Positions 38,800 through 47,406 of a stretch of DNA of 64,000 bases are shown piece after piece. The first letter of the stretch is position 1. Every line of letters begins with the position of its first letter. The notes beneath the pieces were generated by a model. The model saw only the letters and a list, made by a program, of their open reading frames with translations, searched no databases and was not told the origin of the DNA. The translations under genes and the position numbers were made by a program. The DNA is from Marinibium conchae (lineage in GTDB: Bacteria; Pseudomonadota; Gammaproteobacteria; Enterobacterales; Alteromonadaceae): NCBI RefSeq assembly GCF_015595035.1, contig NZ_JADNRN010000001.1, forward strand, positions 1,426,001 through 1,490,000, in the 5' to 3' direction.

Positions 38800-40884
38800 T
38801 TATTTAGCAGCCTTTCTTGCTTTTACTTCTTCAATTACCGCCTCAGCAACATTTGCTGGGCATGGGTTGTAGTGTGAGAACTCCATAGAGAACTGACCAC
38901 GACCCGAGGTCATTGTACGAAGTGAACCGATATAACCAAACATTTCTGATAGTGGAACGTCGGCCTTGATACGAACACCAGTAACGCCCGCTTCTTGGTC
39001 TTTGATCATACCACGACGACGGTTTAAGTCACCGATAACATCACCAACATGATCATCTGGCGTGAAAACGTCAACTTTCATGATTGGCTCAATTAGTTGT
39101 GGACCAGCCTTTGGAATCGATTGACGGAATGCGCCCTTAGCTGCAATCTCAAAAGCAACTGCTGATGAATCAACCGCGTGGAAACCACCATCGTATAATT
39201 CAACTTCAACGTCAAGTACTGGGAACCCAGCCATAACGCCTTCATTCATCATACCTTTAAAGCCTTTCTCGATTGCTGGGAAGAATTCCTTAGGAACGTT
39301 ACCACCAACAACAACAGACTTAAACGTAAAGCCAGAGTTTGGCTCACCTGGACGAATTTTATAGTCAATTTTACCAAACTGACCAGAACCACCAGATTGT
39401 TTCTTGTGCGTGTAAGAGTCATCAATCTCTTGCGTGATGGTTTCACGATAAGCAACTTGAGGTTTACCAACTGTTAGGTCAACACCGTAAGTACGCTTCA
39501 AAATATCAACTTTGATATCAAGGTGAAGTTCACCCATTCCGCGCAGGATAGTTTCGCCTGAATCTTCGTCTGTTTCGACTTGGAAAGTAGGATCTTCAGC
39601 AACCATTTTACCGATAGCAATACCCATTTTCTCAGTTGACCCTTTATCAGCAGGAGCAACGGCGATTGATATTACTGGCTCAGGGAAAACCATTGGCTCG
39701 AGTGTACAAGGATGTTTAGGATCGCAAAGAGTGTGACCAGTTTGTACATTTTTCATACCAACAATAGCGATGATGTCGCCTGCCTTAGCACTACTTAGTT
39801 CAGTACGGTCATCGGCATGCATTTCAACCATTCGACCAACACGCTCTGATTTTCCGGTGAAGGAGTTAAGGATGGTATCGCCTTTATTCAAGGTACCTGA
39901 GTAGATACGGATAAATGTCAGGGCACCGAAACGGTCATCCATGATTTTGAATGCTAGTGCACGGAATGGTTCGTCAGCAGATACAATCGCTTTTTCGCCA
40001 TTAGGCTCGCCGAATTCATCGGTTAAGTCTTGTGGGTCAACTTCAGTTGGTGCTGGCAAATAATCAACAACAGCGTCAAGTACGTTTTGAACACCTTTGT
40101 TTTTAAATGCAGAACCACAATATGTCGGGAAGAAGTCAAGCTTACGAGTACCTTCACGGATGCAACGTTTGATATCTGCAATAGATACTTCTTCGCCGTC
40201 CATGTAAGCCATCATAAGGTCGTCGTCTTGCTCTACAGCTGTCTCAACAAGTTGCTCATGATATTCATTTACTTTATCAACCATGTCGGCAGGCACGTCT
40301 TCGACCACATAGTTTTCAGGAAGACCAGTGTCATCCCAAACGTATGCTTTCTTTTCTAGTACGTCAACAATACCAACGAAGTCGTCTTCGATACCAATTG
40401 GCAAAGCCATAACAAGTGGGTTAGCACCAAGCACGTCTTTAACTTGCTTAACTACTCGATAGAAATCGGCACCCATGCGGTCGAGCTTGTTTACAAAGAT
40501 GATACGAGCAACTTCTGATTCGTTCGCATAACGCCAGTTTGTTTCTGACTGAGGCTCAACACCACCAGAACCACAGAAAACACCAACACCACCGTCAAGT
40601 ACTTTCAAAGAACGATAAACTTCTACTGTGAAGTCAACGTGCCCTGGAGTATCGATGATGTTCATACGATGGTCTTTCCAGAAACATGTGGTTGCAGCAG
40701 ACTGGATAGTAATCCCGCGCTCTGCTTCTTGTTCCATGAAGTCTGTAGTTGATTCGCCATCATGTACTTCACCGGTCTTGTGTATTTTACCAGTGAGTTT
40801 CAAAATTCGTTCTGTTGTGGTTGTTTTACCCGCGTCAACGTGAGCAAAAATACCTATATTTCTGTAGTGTGCTAAATCTGACAT
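38800..40884 (-). CDS. fusA: Elongation factor G, second-type (EF-G2)
   Basis: Ribosomal translocase GTPase, 694 aa. G motifs are [12 protein letters not shown], the switch region around [23 protein letters not shown] and NKLDRMG; domains II-V follow, with domain IV ending [14 protein letters not shown] and the C-terminal [18 protein letters not shown]. Several positions differ from canonical E. coli EF-G (for example [13 protein letters not shown] instead of a longer insert, and [13 protein letters not shown]), and the gene is not beside rpsL, rpsG or tuf. That fits the second EF-G found in many marine gammaproteobacteria. Such paralogues may specialise in translocation or recycling; the role here is not shown. 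Confidence 0.94.
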   Translation of the reverse strand: MSDLAHYRNIGIFAHVDAGKTTTTERILKLTGKIHKTGEVHDGESTTDFMEQEAERGITIQSAATTCFWKDHRMNIIDTPGHVDFTVEVYRSLKVLDGGVGVFCGSGGVEPQSETNWRYANESEVARIIFVNKLDRMGADFYRVVKQVKDVLGANPLVMALPIGIEDDFVGIVDVLEKKAYVWDDTGLPENYVVEDVPADMVDKVNEYHEQLVETAVEQDDDLMMAYMDGEEVSIADIKRCIREGTRKLDFFPTYCGSAFKNKGVQNVLDAVVDYLPAPTEVDPQDLTDEFGEPNGEKAIVSADEPFRALAFKIMDDRFGALTFIRIYSGTLNKGDTILNSFTGKSERVGRMVEMHADDRTELSSAKAGDIIAIVGMKNVQTGHTLCDPKHPCTLEPMVFPEPVISIAVAPADKGSTEKMGIAIGKMVAEDPTFQVETDEDSGETILRGMGELHLDIKVDILKRTYGVDLTVGKPQVAYRETITQEIDDSYTHKKQSGGSGQFGKIDYKIRPGEPNSGFTFKSVVVGGNVPKEFFPAIEKGFKGMMNEGVMAGFPVLDVEVELYDGGFHAVDSSAVAFEIAAKGAFRQSIPKAGPQLIEPIMKVDVFTPDDHVGDVIGDLNRRRGMIKDQEAGVTGVRIKADVPLSEMFGYIGSLRTMTSGRGQFSMEFSHYNPCPANVAEAVIEEVKARKAAK

Positions 40885-41053
40885 GTTTCCACTTATTAGG
40901 TTCTAAAAAATCGGGGCGGATTATATAGATTTTTGAAGGGAAATTACACACTTTTCACTACATTCTTCAAAAAGAATTCTAAAAGTATGTATAGTTTCAG
41001 CTGTTTGGGCAATGTATCTGACTACAAAAAATACTGCAAACCCATGATTTTAA

Positions 41054-42181
41054 TCAAATTAAGTGCATACCGCTGCGGATAATGACAGTTATTTCATCCC
41101 TATCATGATACAAATGCTTGGCGGCAATTTTGTGGTTTATTTGATGCTTTTCGAGTTTCTCTGATATTTCTGCTAAGAGCTTTTCGACCACATGAAAACG
41201 TCGCTTCATCGGTAGTTTTAGATTGAAAATACTACTCGTACATTTTCTATCAACCAACCATGATGCGATGAGTTCTGCCACCCTCTCCGGTTTCTCAATC
41301 ATATCGCAAACAAGCCAATCAACATGACCGTCTTGGGGGGCATAAGTAAAACCATCAGCGGGGTGATATTCAACTAGTCCTGTCTGCATGAGCGTTTCAG
41401 ACATTTTACCGTTATCAATCGCTTCAACGCGCAAACCTCTACTAACTAATTGATAAGTCCACCCCCCAGGGCAGGCCCCCAAATCAACAGCCGTCATCCC
41501 CTTTTGGAAACAAGTGTTTTGCTCGTTTGGAAGCAAAAATGTTTTTATTGCTTCTTCTAACTTCAATGTTGAGCGACTTGGTGCATCCGCAGGCATCTTC
41601 AAACGGGTAATTCCCATTGGTTCAGCGTGACGATTATTAGGTAGCGAAACACACACCATACTTTCATTGCTCTCGCTAAAATACAGATGAAGATAGGGAA
41701 GAGCATGGTTTGGTTTCGCGCTTAACAGCTTACTTTTGCGCATCGCCTGACGCAAAGGCACCACAAATTTCTTACAAAATTTAGCGATTTGCTTTCCACT
41801 TTCATTGTCGGCGTGCTCGGCAATAACATCACCGAATAACAAAGAGGAGTTGAGATCTTGCTTCAAAAAATCAATGACGGAGCCGACCCGATCGGTGGGT
41901 TTATCGAAGATTAAAGAACCGACACTTAATAATCTTTGACGCGCAAAAATAAGTTCGTCAATATGAAAAGCATTTTCTTGCTGATGCAATGAAAGTGCTT
42001 CATAACAATTGAACTCAACTAAGGTGCTACCGAGCTTACATTGACTATAGCCAAAAAGTTCTAGCTTGGCTGATACAGTATCGAGTTCGGCGGCAAGGTC
42101 GGCCTCGTATCCCTCTCTACAATAAAATACGACTTTTTTTGTAGCGAGGCTTTTGTCAATTTGTGTATTACTTTTTATCAC
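41054..42181 (-). CDS. rlmM: 23S rRNA C2498 2'-O-methyltransferase RlmM
   Basis: SAM-dependent enzyme that methylates the ribose of C2498 in 23S rRNA before subunit assembly. It has a THUMP-like N-terminal region beginning KKVVFYCREGYEADLAAEL, and a Rossmann domain with VDLGACPGGWTYQL, VEAIDNG, WLVCDMIEKP and FNLKLPMKRR (the catalytic K-D-K residues). The start is uncertain: GTG at 42181 has AAGGG seven bases upstream, while the GTG at 42187 is too close to it, so I used 42181. It follows gcvA on the same strand, as in E. coli, and has a short N-terminal extension relative to E. coli. Confidence 0.95.
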   Translation of the reverse strand: MIKSNTQIDKSLATKKVVFYCREGYEADLAAELDTVSAKLELFGYSQCKLGSTLVEFNCYEALSLHQQENAFHIDELIFARQRLLSVGSLIFDKPTDRVGSVIDFLKQDLNSSLLFGDVIAEHADNESGKQIAKFCKKFVVPLRQAMRKSKLLSAKPNHALPYLHLYFSESNESMVCVSLPNNRHAEPMGITRLKMPADAPSRSTLKLEEAIKTFLLPNEQNTCFQKGMTAVDLGACPGGWTYQLVSRGLRVEAIDNGKMSETLMQTGLVEYHPADGFTYAPQDGHVDWLVCDMIEKPERVAELIASWLVDRKCTSSIFNLKLPMKRRFHVVEKLLAEISEKLEKHQINHKIAAKHLYHDRDEITVIIRSGMHLI

Positions 42182-42228
42182 GATCACGCCCTTTAAGGAT
42201 GCACTGACTAATTATATTGAAAAACACT

Positions 42229-43122
42229 TTATGCACTTTCATCTTCAACCTGCGCCAACATCCATTCTCTGAAAACCTGAATTTTGCTCACTTCTGATTG
42301 TCCTTGATGACAAACTAAGTAAAACGCATCTTTGCTTTCTATACTTTCCTCAAATGGACAAATAAGCCTTCCAGCTTCAATTTCAGGCCTTGCTAGCACT
42401 GTATTTGAGAGCGCTATACCCTGCCCTAATGCGGCAGCTTGCAGCACCAACATTGTATGACTGAACATTGGCCCTTGATTTACATTAACGCCTCTTATAT
42501 CAAAGGCACGCAACCAGTTTTTCCATGCTGCACGAGAGCTGTCGTGCAATAACAGATGGTGTTTTAAGTCTGCGAGTGTCTCCAAAGGCAACCCCTTTTG
42601 AAAGAGCATTGGAGAACACATTGGCGTCAGATATTCGGCATGCAACTTAGTGGAATGGACTCTTCCCCAATTTCCCTTGCCATAATATATGGCAATATCT
42701 ATCGTTTCATCGAGAAACCCGTCATCTAAGTCAACCGCCTTAATTCGTACGTCTATGTCTGGGTGTAAGCTAGAAAATTGGCTTATTTTAGAAACTAACC
42801 ACTGACTAGCAAAACTCGGAGGCGCTGCCACAGTAATAGCCCCCTTACTTCCTCGCGCTAAGAGTCTGTCAGTGGCATCTTGTAAATGGTTGAATATATC
42901 TCGAAGCTCGACAAAATAGCCTTGACCCTCCTCGGTCAATAGTAGCGTTCTGTTTCGTCGCAAAAATAACTTTGTTGATAAATGGCTTTCTAATGACTTA
43001 ATTTGATGACTGACTGCCGCTTGCGTCACAAAAAGCTCTTCCGCTGCTTTCGTAAAACTCAAATGCCTCGCCGCAGTTTCAAATGCTTTCAACGCATTTA
43101 GAGGAGGTAATCGTTTTGCCAT
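42229..43122 (-). CDS. gcvA: LysR-type regulator GcvA (glycine cleavage)
   Basis: LysR-family DNA-binding protein (297 aa). The winged helix-turn-helix occupies about residues 5-65 (RLPPLNALKAFETAARHLSF, then TQAAVSHQIKSLE), and the substrate-binding domain follows (AVSLP-like ITVAAPPSFASQWLVSKI, then DIAIYYGKGNWG). It resembles E. coli GcvA closely along its length, including CPFEESIESKDAFYLVCH. In E. coli GcvA activates the gcvTHP operon with glycine and represses it with purines. The gcv genes are not in this window; I did not find a GcvB sRNA in the region divergent to it. Confidence 0.93.
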   Translation of the reverse strand: MAKRLPPLNALKAFETAARHLSFTKAAEELFVTQAAVSHQIKSLESHLSTKLFLRRNRTLLLTEEGQGYFVELRDIFNHLQDATDRLLARGSKGAITVAAPPSFASQWLVSKISQFSSLHPDIDVRIKAVDLDDGFLDETIDIAIYYGKGNWGRVHSTKLHAEYLTPMCSPMLFQKGLPLETLADLKHHLLLHDSSRAAWKNWLRAFDIRGVNVNQGPMFSHTMLVLQAAALGQGIALSNTVLARPEIEAGRLICPFEESIESKDAFYLVCHQGQSEVSKIQVFREWMLAQVEDESA

Positions 43123-43344
43123 AGCTCAATCTCATAAAAATTTGATGGCACATTATACATTAGTTTTTCTAATTAATATAAATAATTTAAATCACTATTT
43201 TTAGTGCAATTTTTAGCCTAACATCTCGGTCTGTTAGATAGGTAATACTATGTATTTTAAAGGAATAATGTTGTAACAAAGTATTGATAAATATTTAACA
43301 AAAAAGCGGCAATTAAAATCAACTATATTAAGGCAAAAAGAAAA

Positions 43345-43629
43345 ATGAAAGTAACAATTATGGCAGTGACCGTACTCGCATCAATCGTATTTACAGGGAT
43401 GGTAAATGCACAACAGTCGAACAACAAGGAACTTGTTAAAGACAAAGAAACTGTAAAACAAATGATCAACGAATCATTTGTTAACGAAGCAAACGTTTTT
43501 ATTGATTCGGACCTCAACCAAACGCTAGATATCGTAGTAAACAAGCCAGAGTTTAAAGCACCACGTCGCTTGTTATCTCGCAATGAGACACTAGCGCCAA
43601 GTAAAGTAAAAACTCAAGCCGAAGATTAA
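43345..43629 (+). CDS. Small secreted protein of unknown function
   Basis: A 94-residue protein with a clear signal peptide (hydrophobic stretch IMAVTVLASIVFTGM, cleavage after VNA near residue 22). The mature part is short, charged and probably partly disordered, with LVKDKETVKQMINESF and a C-terminal lysine-rich tail; I see no known domain and no Cys in the mature chain. AT-rich upstream sequence has a weak purine-rich ribosome-binding site. It lies divergent from gcvA and convergent with ydiJ, with no evident operon partners. Confidence 0.7.
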   Translation: MKVTIMAVTVLASIVFTGMVNAQQSNNKELVKDKETVKQMINESFVNEANVFIDSDLNQTLDIVVNKPEFKAPRRLLSRNETLAPSKVKTQAED

Positions 43630-43711
43630 ATAGCAACCCCATATCGCTCGAGCTGGTCAACATGTTAGTTTCTAACACAGCACCATGTCTCGAGCAAAGC
43701 CCTTTTCCTCC

Positions 43712-46700
43712 TTACAATTCAGCAAGTATTTCAATTGGGTGTTTAGGCCTAAAAGACTCAAAGCGTTTCACTTGGCTTCTGCAACTATAACCAGTAGCTA
43801 ATATATCTGCGCCCTCAGCCTCCGCGCTCTTTATTTCAGCAGCCCAACTTAAATCATAGATACCTTTGGAATTAGCTAGCTGCTCAACCTCATGACCATA
43901 AGTCCCAGCCATTCCGCAGCAGCCTACCGGCACGATATTAAGTCTCAAATCAAGGCTTTGAAATACAGCTTGCCATTGTTGCTCTGTTTTGGGGAGAGCA
44001 GTCTTTTCGGTACAGTGGGCTAACAAACGGTAGTTTACAGTAGCAACTTGCGTTTGCTCTCTGTTAACGCGAAGCTTACTGATACGCTCTTGAGGCAAAG
44101 CACTTAACCACTCGGTAACTGTTTGTACAGAAAAACTTCCTCTTCTTGAACCCAATATTTTCGCATATTCATCGCGATAGCAGAGCACTAAAGATGCATC
44201 GGCGCCAATCATTGGCAAGCCTAAATCGTGCACTTTGTTGAGCAATGAAGCGGTGGTGTCGGCGGTCTTCTCAAAACGATCTAAAAAGCCTTTCACATGT
44301 TGCGCCTTGCCATTGGGTGAGAAAGGTAAAAGCACTGGAAATAAACCTAGCTTTTGGATAACAATTAACAGCTTTTCGACACTCTGCGCATCATAAAAGC
44401 TCGTGAAAGGGTCTTGAACAACCACTACGTAATTCTGCCTATCTTTAGTGCTAAGGCTCTCAAGTGATTGCAAACTTCGCTCACAATCAAGTCGAGCAAC
44501 CCGTTGGCGGAGATTCGGCACAGACAGCAAAGGTGCATCAACATAACCGATCGCTTTCTTTATCGCTAGTTTCACAATACTTGCGTCTAAAAAGAAGTTG
44601 AAAAAGCGCGGGAATTTCGCCATTGCAGGCGCTAGGGTCTCAACATTAGCAACAAAATAATCCTTCAGGGGGCGAGAATAGCGCTGATAATAGATAGCGA
44701 GGAAACGCGCTCTAAAATCAGGGACATCGACACCTACCGGACACTGACTTGAACAAGACTTGCAAGCTAAACATCCGTTCATTGCGTCAAAAACTTCATG
44801 AGAAAAGTCATCTTTATTTTGCTTTTTCCAGCTAGAGCGCGATTGAATGAAGCGAGCTAAAAATGAACTAGAAAACTGTTTATGTGACAAATTATCAGTT
44901 GCTACGTTCGCCTGTCCTAACAAGCGCAGCCATTCACGAATGAGTCCTGCTCGGCCTTTAGGGCTGTGTCGGCGGTCCTGCGTTATTTTGCTCGACGGAC
45001 ACATTGGTGACGTCGTATCATAGTTAAAACAAAGACCATTGCCATTACAACTCATTGCTGGGGCGAACGCCTCTTTGAAGGCGATGGGAATTGTTCGGTC
45101 GAAAGTGGCTCTTTTTATGTCTGCGACTTTTACCATTTTTGCAGTTGAATCAACAGGAGTGCATATTTTACCTGGATTCATTTTATTCATTGGATCAAAA
45201 GCGGTTTTCACCTTACGCAGTTCGGTATAAAGCTCATCACCAAAAAATGCTGGTGCATACTCACTACGATAACCTTTGCCATGCTCACCCCACATTAACC
45301 CGCCATACTTGGCAACTAAGGCAACCACTTGGTCTGATATAGTGTTAACTAACTTTTCTTGCTCCATATCACACAAGTCTAATGCTGGTCTTACGTGTAA
45401 CACCCCCGCATCGACATGCCCAAACATACCGTACTTGAGGCCATGACTGTCAAGAAGGTCGCGGAACTCCATAATAAAATCAGCCAAATTTTCAGGTGGC
45501 ACTGCAGTGTCTTCCGCAAAAGCAATTGGTTTTTTTACGCCCTTTGTCTTGCCTAATAGCCCGACAGACTTTTTACGCATAGCGTAGATTTTGTTTATTT
45601 CACTGCGTTCATAGGTGACTTGGAAACCGATGACGCCATCCCTCCCTTCTTCTGCAGCACGGGTAAGTTCATCAGATAGAAGGGCGATCTTGTTTTCTAT
45701 TTCCTGTTTATCATCGCTATTATACTCAACCATGTTGAGGCCCAGCATGGTTTTATTTTCCACATCCGTGATTAAATCGGCGACGCTATGCCAAATGATA
45801 TCTGCGCGAGCCATATTAAGCACCGTGCTATCAACCGTCTCAACCGAAGTGGCTTTTGCCGCAATCATGCTTGGAGCGTGTCGCAAAGCGGATTCAAACA
45901 AGTCGTATTTAACGTTAACCAAAGCAGTATATTTGGGTATCTTTGTAATGTTCAGTTTTGCTTCTGCAACGAAGGCCAATGAACCTTCGGCACCAGTGAT
46001 TAACCTACTGATATCAATTTCTTGTTTTTTGTCGTCATAAGCATGTTCAAGGTCATAGCCTGTCAAAAAGCGATTTAAGCGGGGGAATTTCTCTATAATC
46101 TGCTCGCGCTTATTAACGGATGTTGCTATGACTTGTTTTACAACACGACTGAGCGCGCTATTACCACGTGCGAGCTCTTGAGCTTCATCTAAGGGCATAG
46201 GAGAGGTCGTTATGATTTCTCCATTAGCAAGCACCGAAGTTAAAGACAGTACATGATCGCTTGTTTTACCGTATACCAAACTGCCTTGGCCAGACGCATC
46301 AGTACTGATCATACCGCCGACGGTGGCGCGATTACTGGTAGAAAGATCGGGAGAAAAAAAGTAGCCAAAGGGCCGCAGATAGTCGTTTAAGGCGTCTTTG
46401 ACAACGCCACTTTGAACAGTAACCCAGCCCTCTTCGATATTATGCTCTACAATTTGGTTCATGTAGCGAGAGGTATCCACTATGATACCAGGTGTTAACG
46501 ACTGTCCATTGGTGCCTGTCCCTCCTCCTCGCGCACTGAAACTCACTGAGGGCATATCTGCCGCGACTTTAGCGATAAGACTCAAGTCTTGAGTATTACG
46601 TGGATGAAGTACTGCCTGGGGTAATTGCTGATATATACTATTGTCGGTTGCTACGGCCAATCGACTACCATAGCTAATTTCAATATCACCGGCATACGCC

Positions 46701-46780
46701 GTGCACTCTAATGCATCTAAATAAACTCGTGTATCTTGGTTTAAGCTCTCGTTAGGCGAGAGTATCGGTAATGCAGTCAA
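43712..46780 (-). CDS. ydiJ: YdiJ-type FAD/Fe-S oxidoreductase (D-2-hydroxyglutarate dehydrogenase family)
   Basis: A large fused flavoprotein of 1022 aa. The N-terminal half is an FAD-binding oxidase/lactate dehydrogenase-type domain (VSFSARGGGTGTNGQSLTPG, then GGMISTDASGQGSLVYGKT; the C-terminal cap ends with LRPALDLCD and GEHGKGYRSEY). A ferredoxin-like cluster site CLACKSCSSQCPVG follows near residue 670, then a CCG-type cysteine-rich domain with VGCCGMAGTYGHE near the end. E. coli YdiJ oxidises D-2-hydroxyglutarate, a by-product of SerA; that function is inferred here. The start is TTG at 46780, with AAGGAG seven bases upstream and no better choice. Confidence 0.92.
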   Translation of the reverse strand: MTALPILSPNESLNQDTRVYLDALECTAYAGDIEISYGSRLAVATDNSIYQQLPQAVLHPRNTQDLSLIAKVAADMPSVSFSARGGGTGTNGQSLTPGIIVDTSRYMNQIVEHNIEEGWVTVQSGVVKDALNDYLRPFGYFFSPDLSTSNRATVGGMISTDASGQGSLVYGKTSDHVLSLTSVLANGEIITTSPMPLDEAQELARGNSALSRVVKQVIATSVNKREQIIEKFPRLNRFLTGYDLEHAYDDKKQEIDISRLITGAEGSLAFVAEAKLNITKIPKYTALVNVKYDLFESALRHAPSMIAAKATSVETVDSTVLNMARADIIWHSVADLITDVENKTMLGLNMVEYNSDDKQEIENKIALLSDELTRAAEEGRDGVIGFQVTYERSEINKIYAMRKKSVGLLGKTKGVKKPIAFAEDTAVPPENLADFIMEFRDLLDSHGLKYGMFGHVDAGVLHVRPALDLCDMEQEKLVNTISDQVVALVAKYGGLMWGEHGKGYRSEYAPAFFGDELYTELRKVKTAFDPMNKMNPGKICTPVDSTAKMVKVADIKRATFDRTIPIAFKEAFAPAMSCNGNGLCFNYDTTSPMCPSSKITQDRRHSPKGRAGLIREWLRLLGQANVATDNLSHKQFSSSFLARFIQSRSSWKKQNKDDFSHEVFDAMNGCLACKSCSSQCPVGVDVPDFRARFLAIYYQRYSRPLKDYFVANVETLAPAMAKFPRFFNFFLDASIVKLAIKKAIGYVDAPLLSVPNLRQRVARLDCERSLQSLESLSTKDRQNYVVVVQDPFTSFYDAQSVEKLLIVIQKLGLFPVLLPFSPNGKAQHVKGFLDRFEKTADTTASLLNKVHDLGLPMIGADASLVLCYRDEYAKILGSRRGSFSVQTVTEWLSALPQERISKLRVNREQTQVATVNYRLLAHCTEKTALPKTEQQWQAVFQSLDLRLNIVPVGCCGMAGTYGHEVEQLANSKGIYDLSWAAEIKSAEAEGADILATGYSCRSQVKRFESFRPKHPIEILAEL

Positions 46781-46995
46781 GTATCGTCTCCTTCATGAAC
46801 TTCAGCAGTATATCTTTTACGTAAAAAATGCACTAGCTGATTTATAAGCCCATTTGTTTTCTCTTATTATGGAAAAGCATACCTAAATAGCGTATATTTA
46901 GTGTTGTGGGTAGTTTAAACAAGAGAGGATAAATTCGTGAGGGGCCTCACTATTTCACTATTGTGCCCTTCAACCATATGAAATTGGAGTAAACA
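46781..46995. promoter_or_regulatory. Divergent control region of ydiJ and the 50-aa protein gene
   Basis: AT-rich stretch between the ydiJ start and the small-protein gene. It contains CTAAAT/ATTTAG half-sites at about 46883-46901 and GTGAG-GGGC-CTCAC, a 5-bp hairpin at about 46937-46950. No other frame looks real. Confidence 0.35.
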
Positions 46996-47148
46996 ATGAA
47001 AAAATTTTTAAAGAAAGTATTCAAGAAACGTCATCCATATGCGCCTGTCGCATTCCTAGGTAGAAAAGCCGTTGAAGGTTCAATGGGCTGCAAAGTAGTT
47101 AAAACTAAAAAGTTATATAAAATCATACAGCAGGAACAAGCACGTTAA
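46996..47148 (+). CDS. Small lysine-rich cationic protein (50 aa)
   Basis: A 50-residue frame with GGAG eight bases before the ATG. The N-terminus MKKFLKKVFKKRHPYAP is an amphipathic cationic stretch; overall there are 12 Lys, 3 Arg and only 2 acidic residues, and one Cys at residue 32. There is no signal peptide, so it is probably cytoplasmic and could bind RNA, ribosomes or the membrane; I do not recognise a family. The short gene starts a free-standing unit between ydiJ and ppsA. The good ribosome-binding site and protein-like composition argue it is real. Confidence 0.6.
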   Translation: MKKFLKKVFKKRHPYAPVAFLGRKAVEGSMGCKVVKTKKLYKIIQQEQAR

Positions 47149-47406
47149 AACGGCTTGTTACGATTGCACACATATCTTCAGTACTTCTGCTTGCCGGACT
47201 CATGCTGTTGAGCATTAGTACCCGCCAGCGAAACACCTACTGAGAAAAACACGCCGCTGCTTGTAAATTGGAGCCAGAAAGCTGGACGCTTTTTTCTATC
47301 GCAGAAAGTTCTAGCAAACTGCAGCTGGTAAGGTGATCTCAAATAAAAAGGGCTGATTATGATACATAACCAGCCCTTAAGCCCTCTGTCATTAGGCTTT
47401 GAAAAT
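47149..47406. other. 258-bp gap between the small-protein gene and ppsA
   Basis: Contains the ppsA terminator at 47347-47378 and otherwise no supported gene. A plus-strand frame ending near 47240 encodes a hydrophobic stretch (AHISSVLLLAGLMLLSIS) but has no start codon ahead of it; a minus-strand frame at 47178-47426 looks like chance. Confidence 0.4.
47347..47378 (-). terminator. Rho-independent terminator after ppsA
   Basis: Hairpin AAGGGCTG.TTATG / CATAA.CAGCCCTT with one internal mismatch and a 3-base loop, followed on the minus strand by TTTTTATTT. It lies about 29 bp beyond the ppsA stop. Confidence 0.82.

Noticed and set aside
43123-43344. GcvB small RNA divergent from gcvA
   Set aside because: The region has two weak hairpins but no G/U-rich seed region of the known GcvB type and no strong terminator.
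47119-47240. Plus-strand hydrophobic frame after the 50-aa gene
   Set aside because: Encodes one possible membrane helix but has no ATG, GTG or TTG before it.
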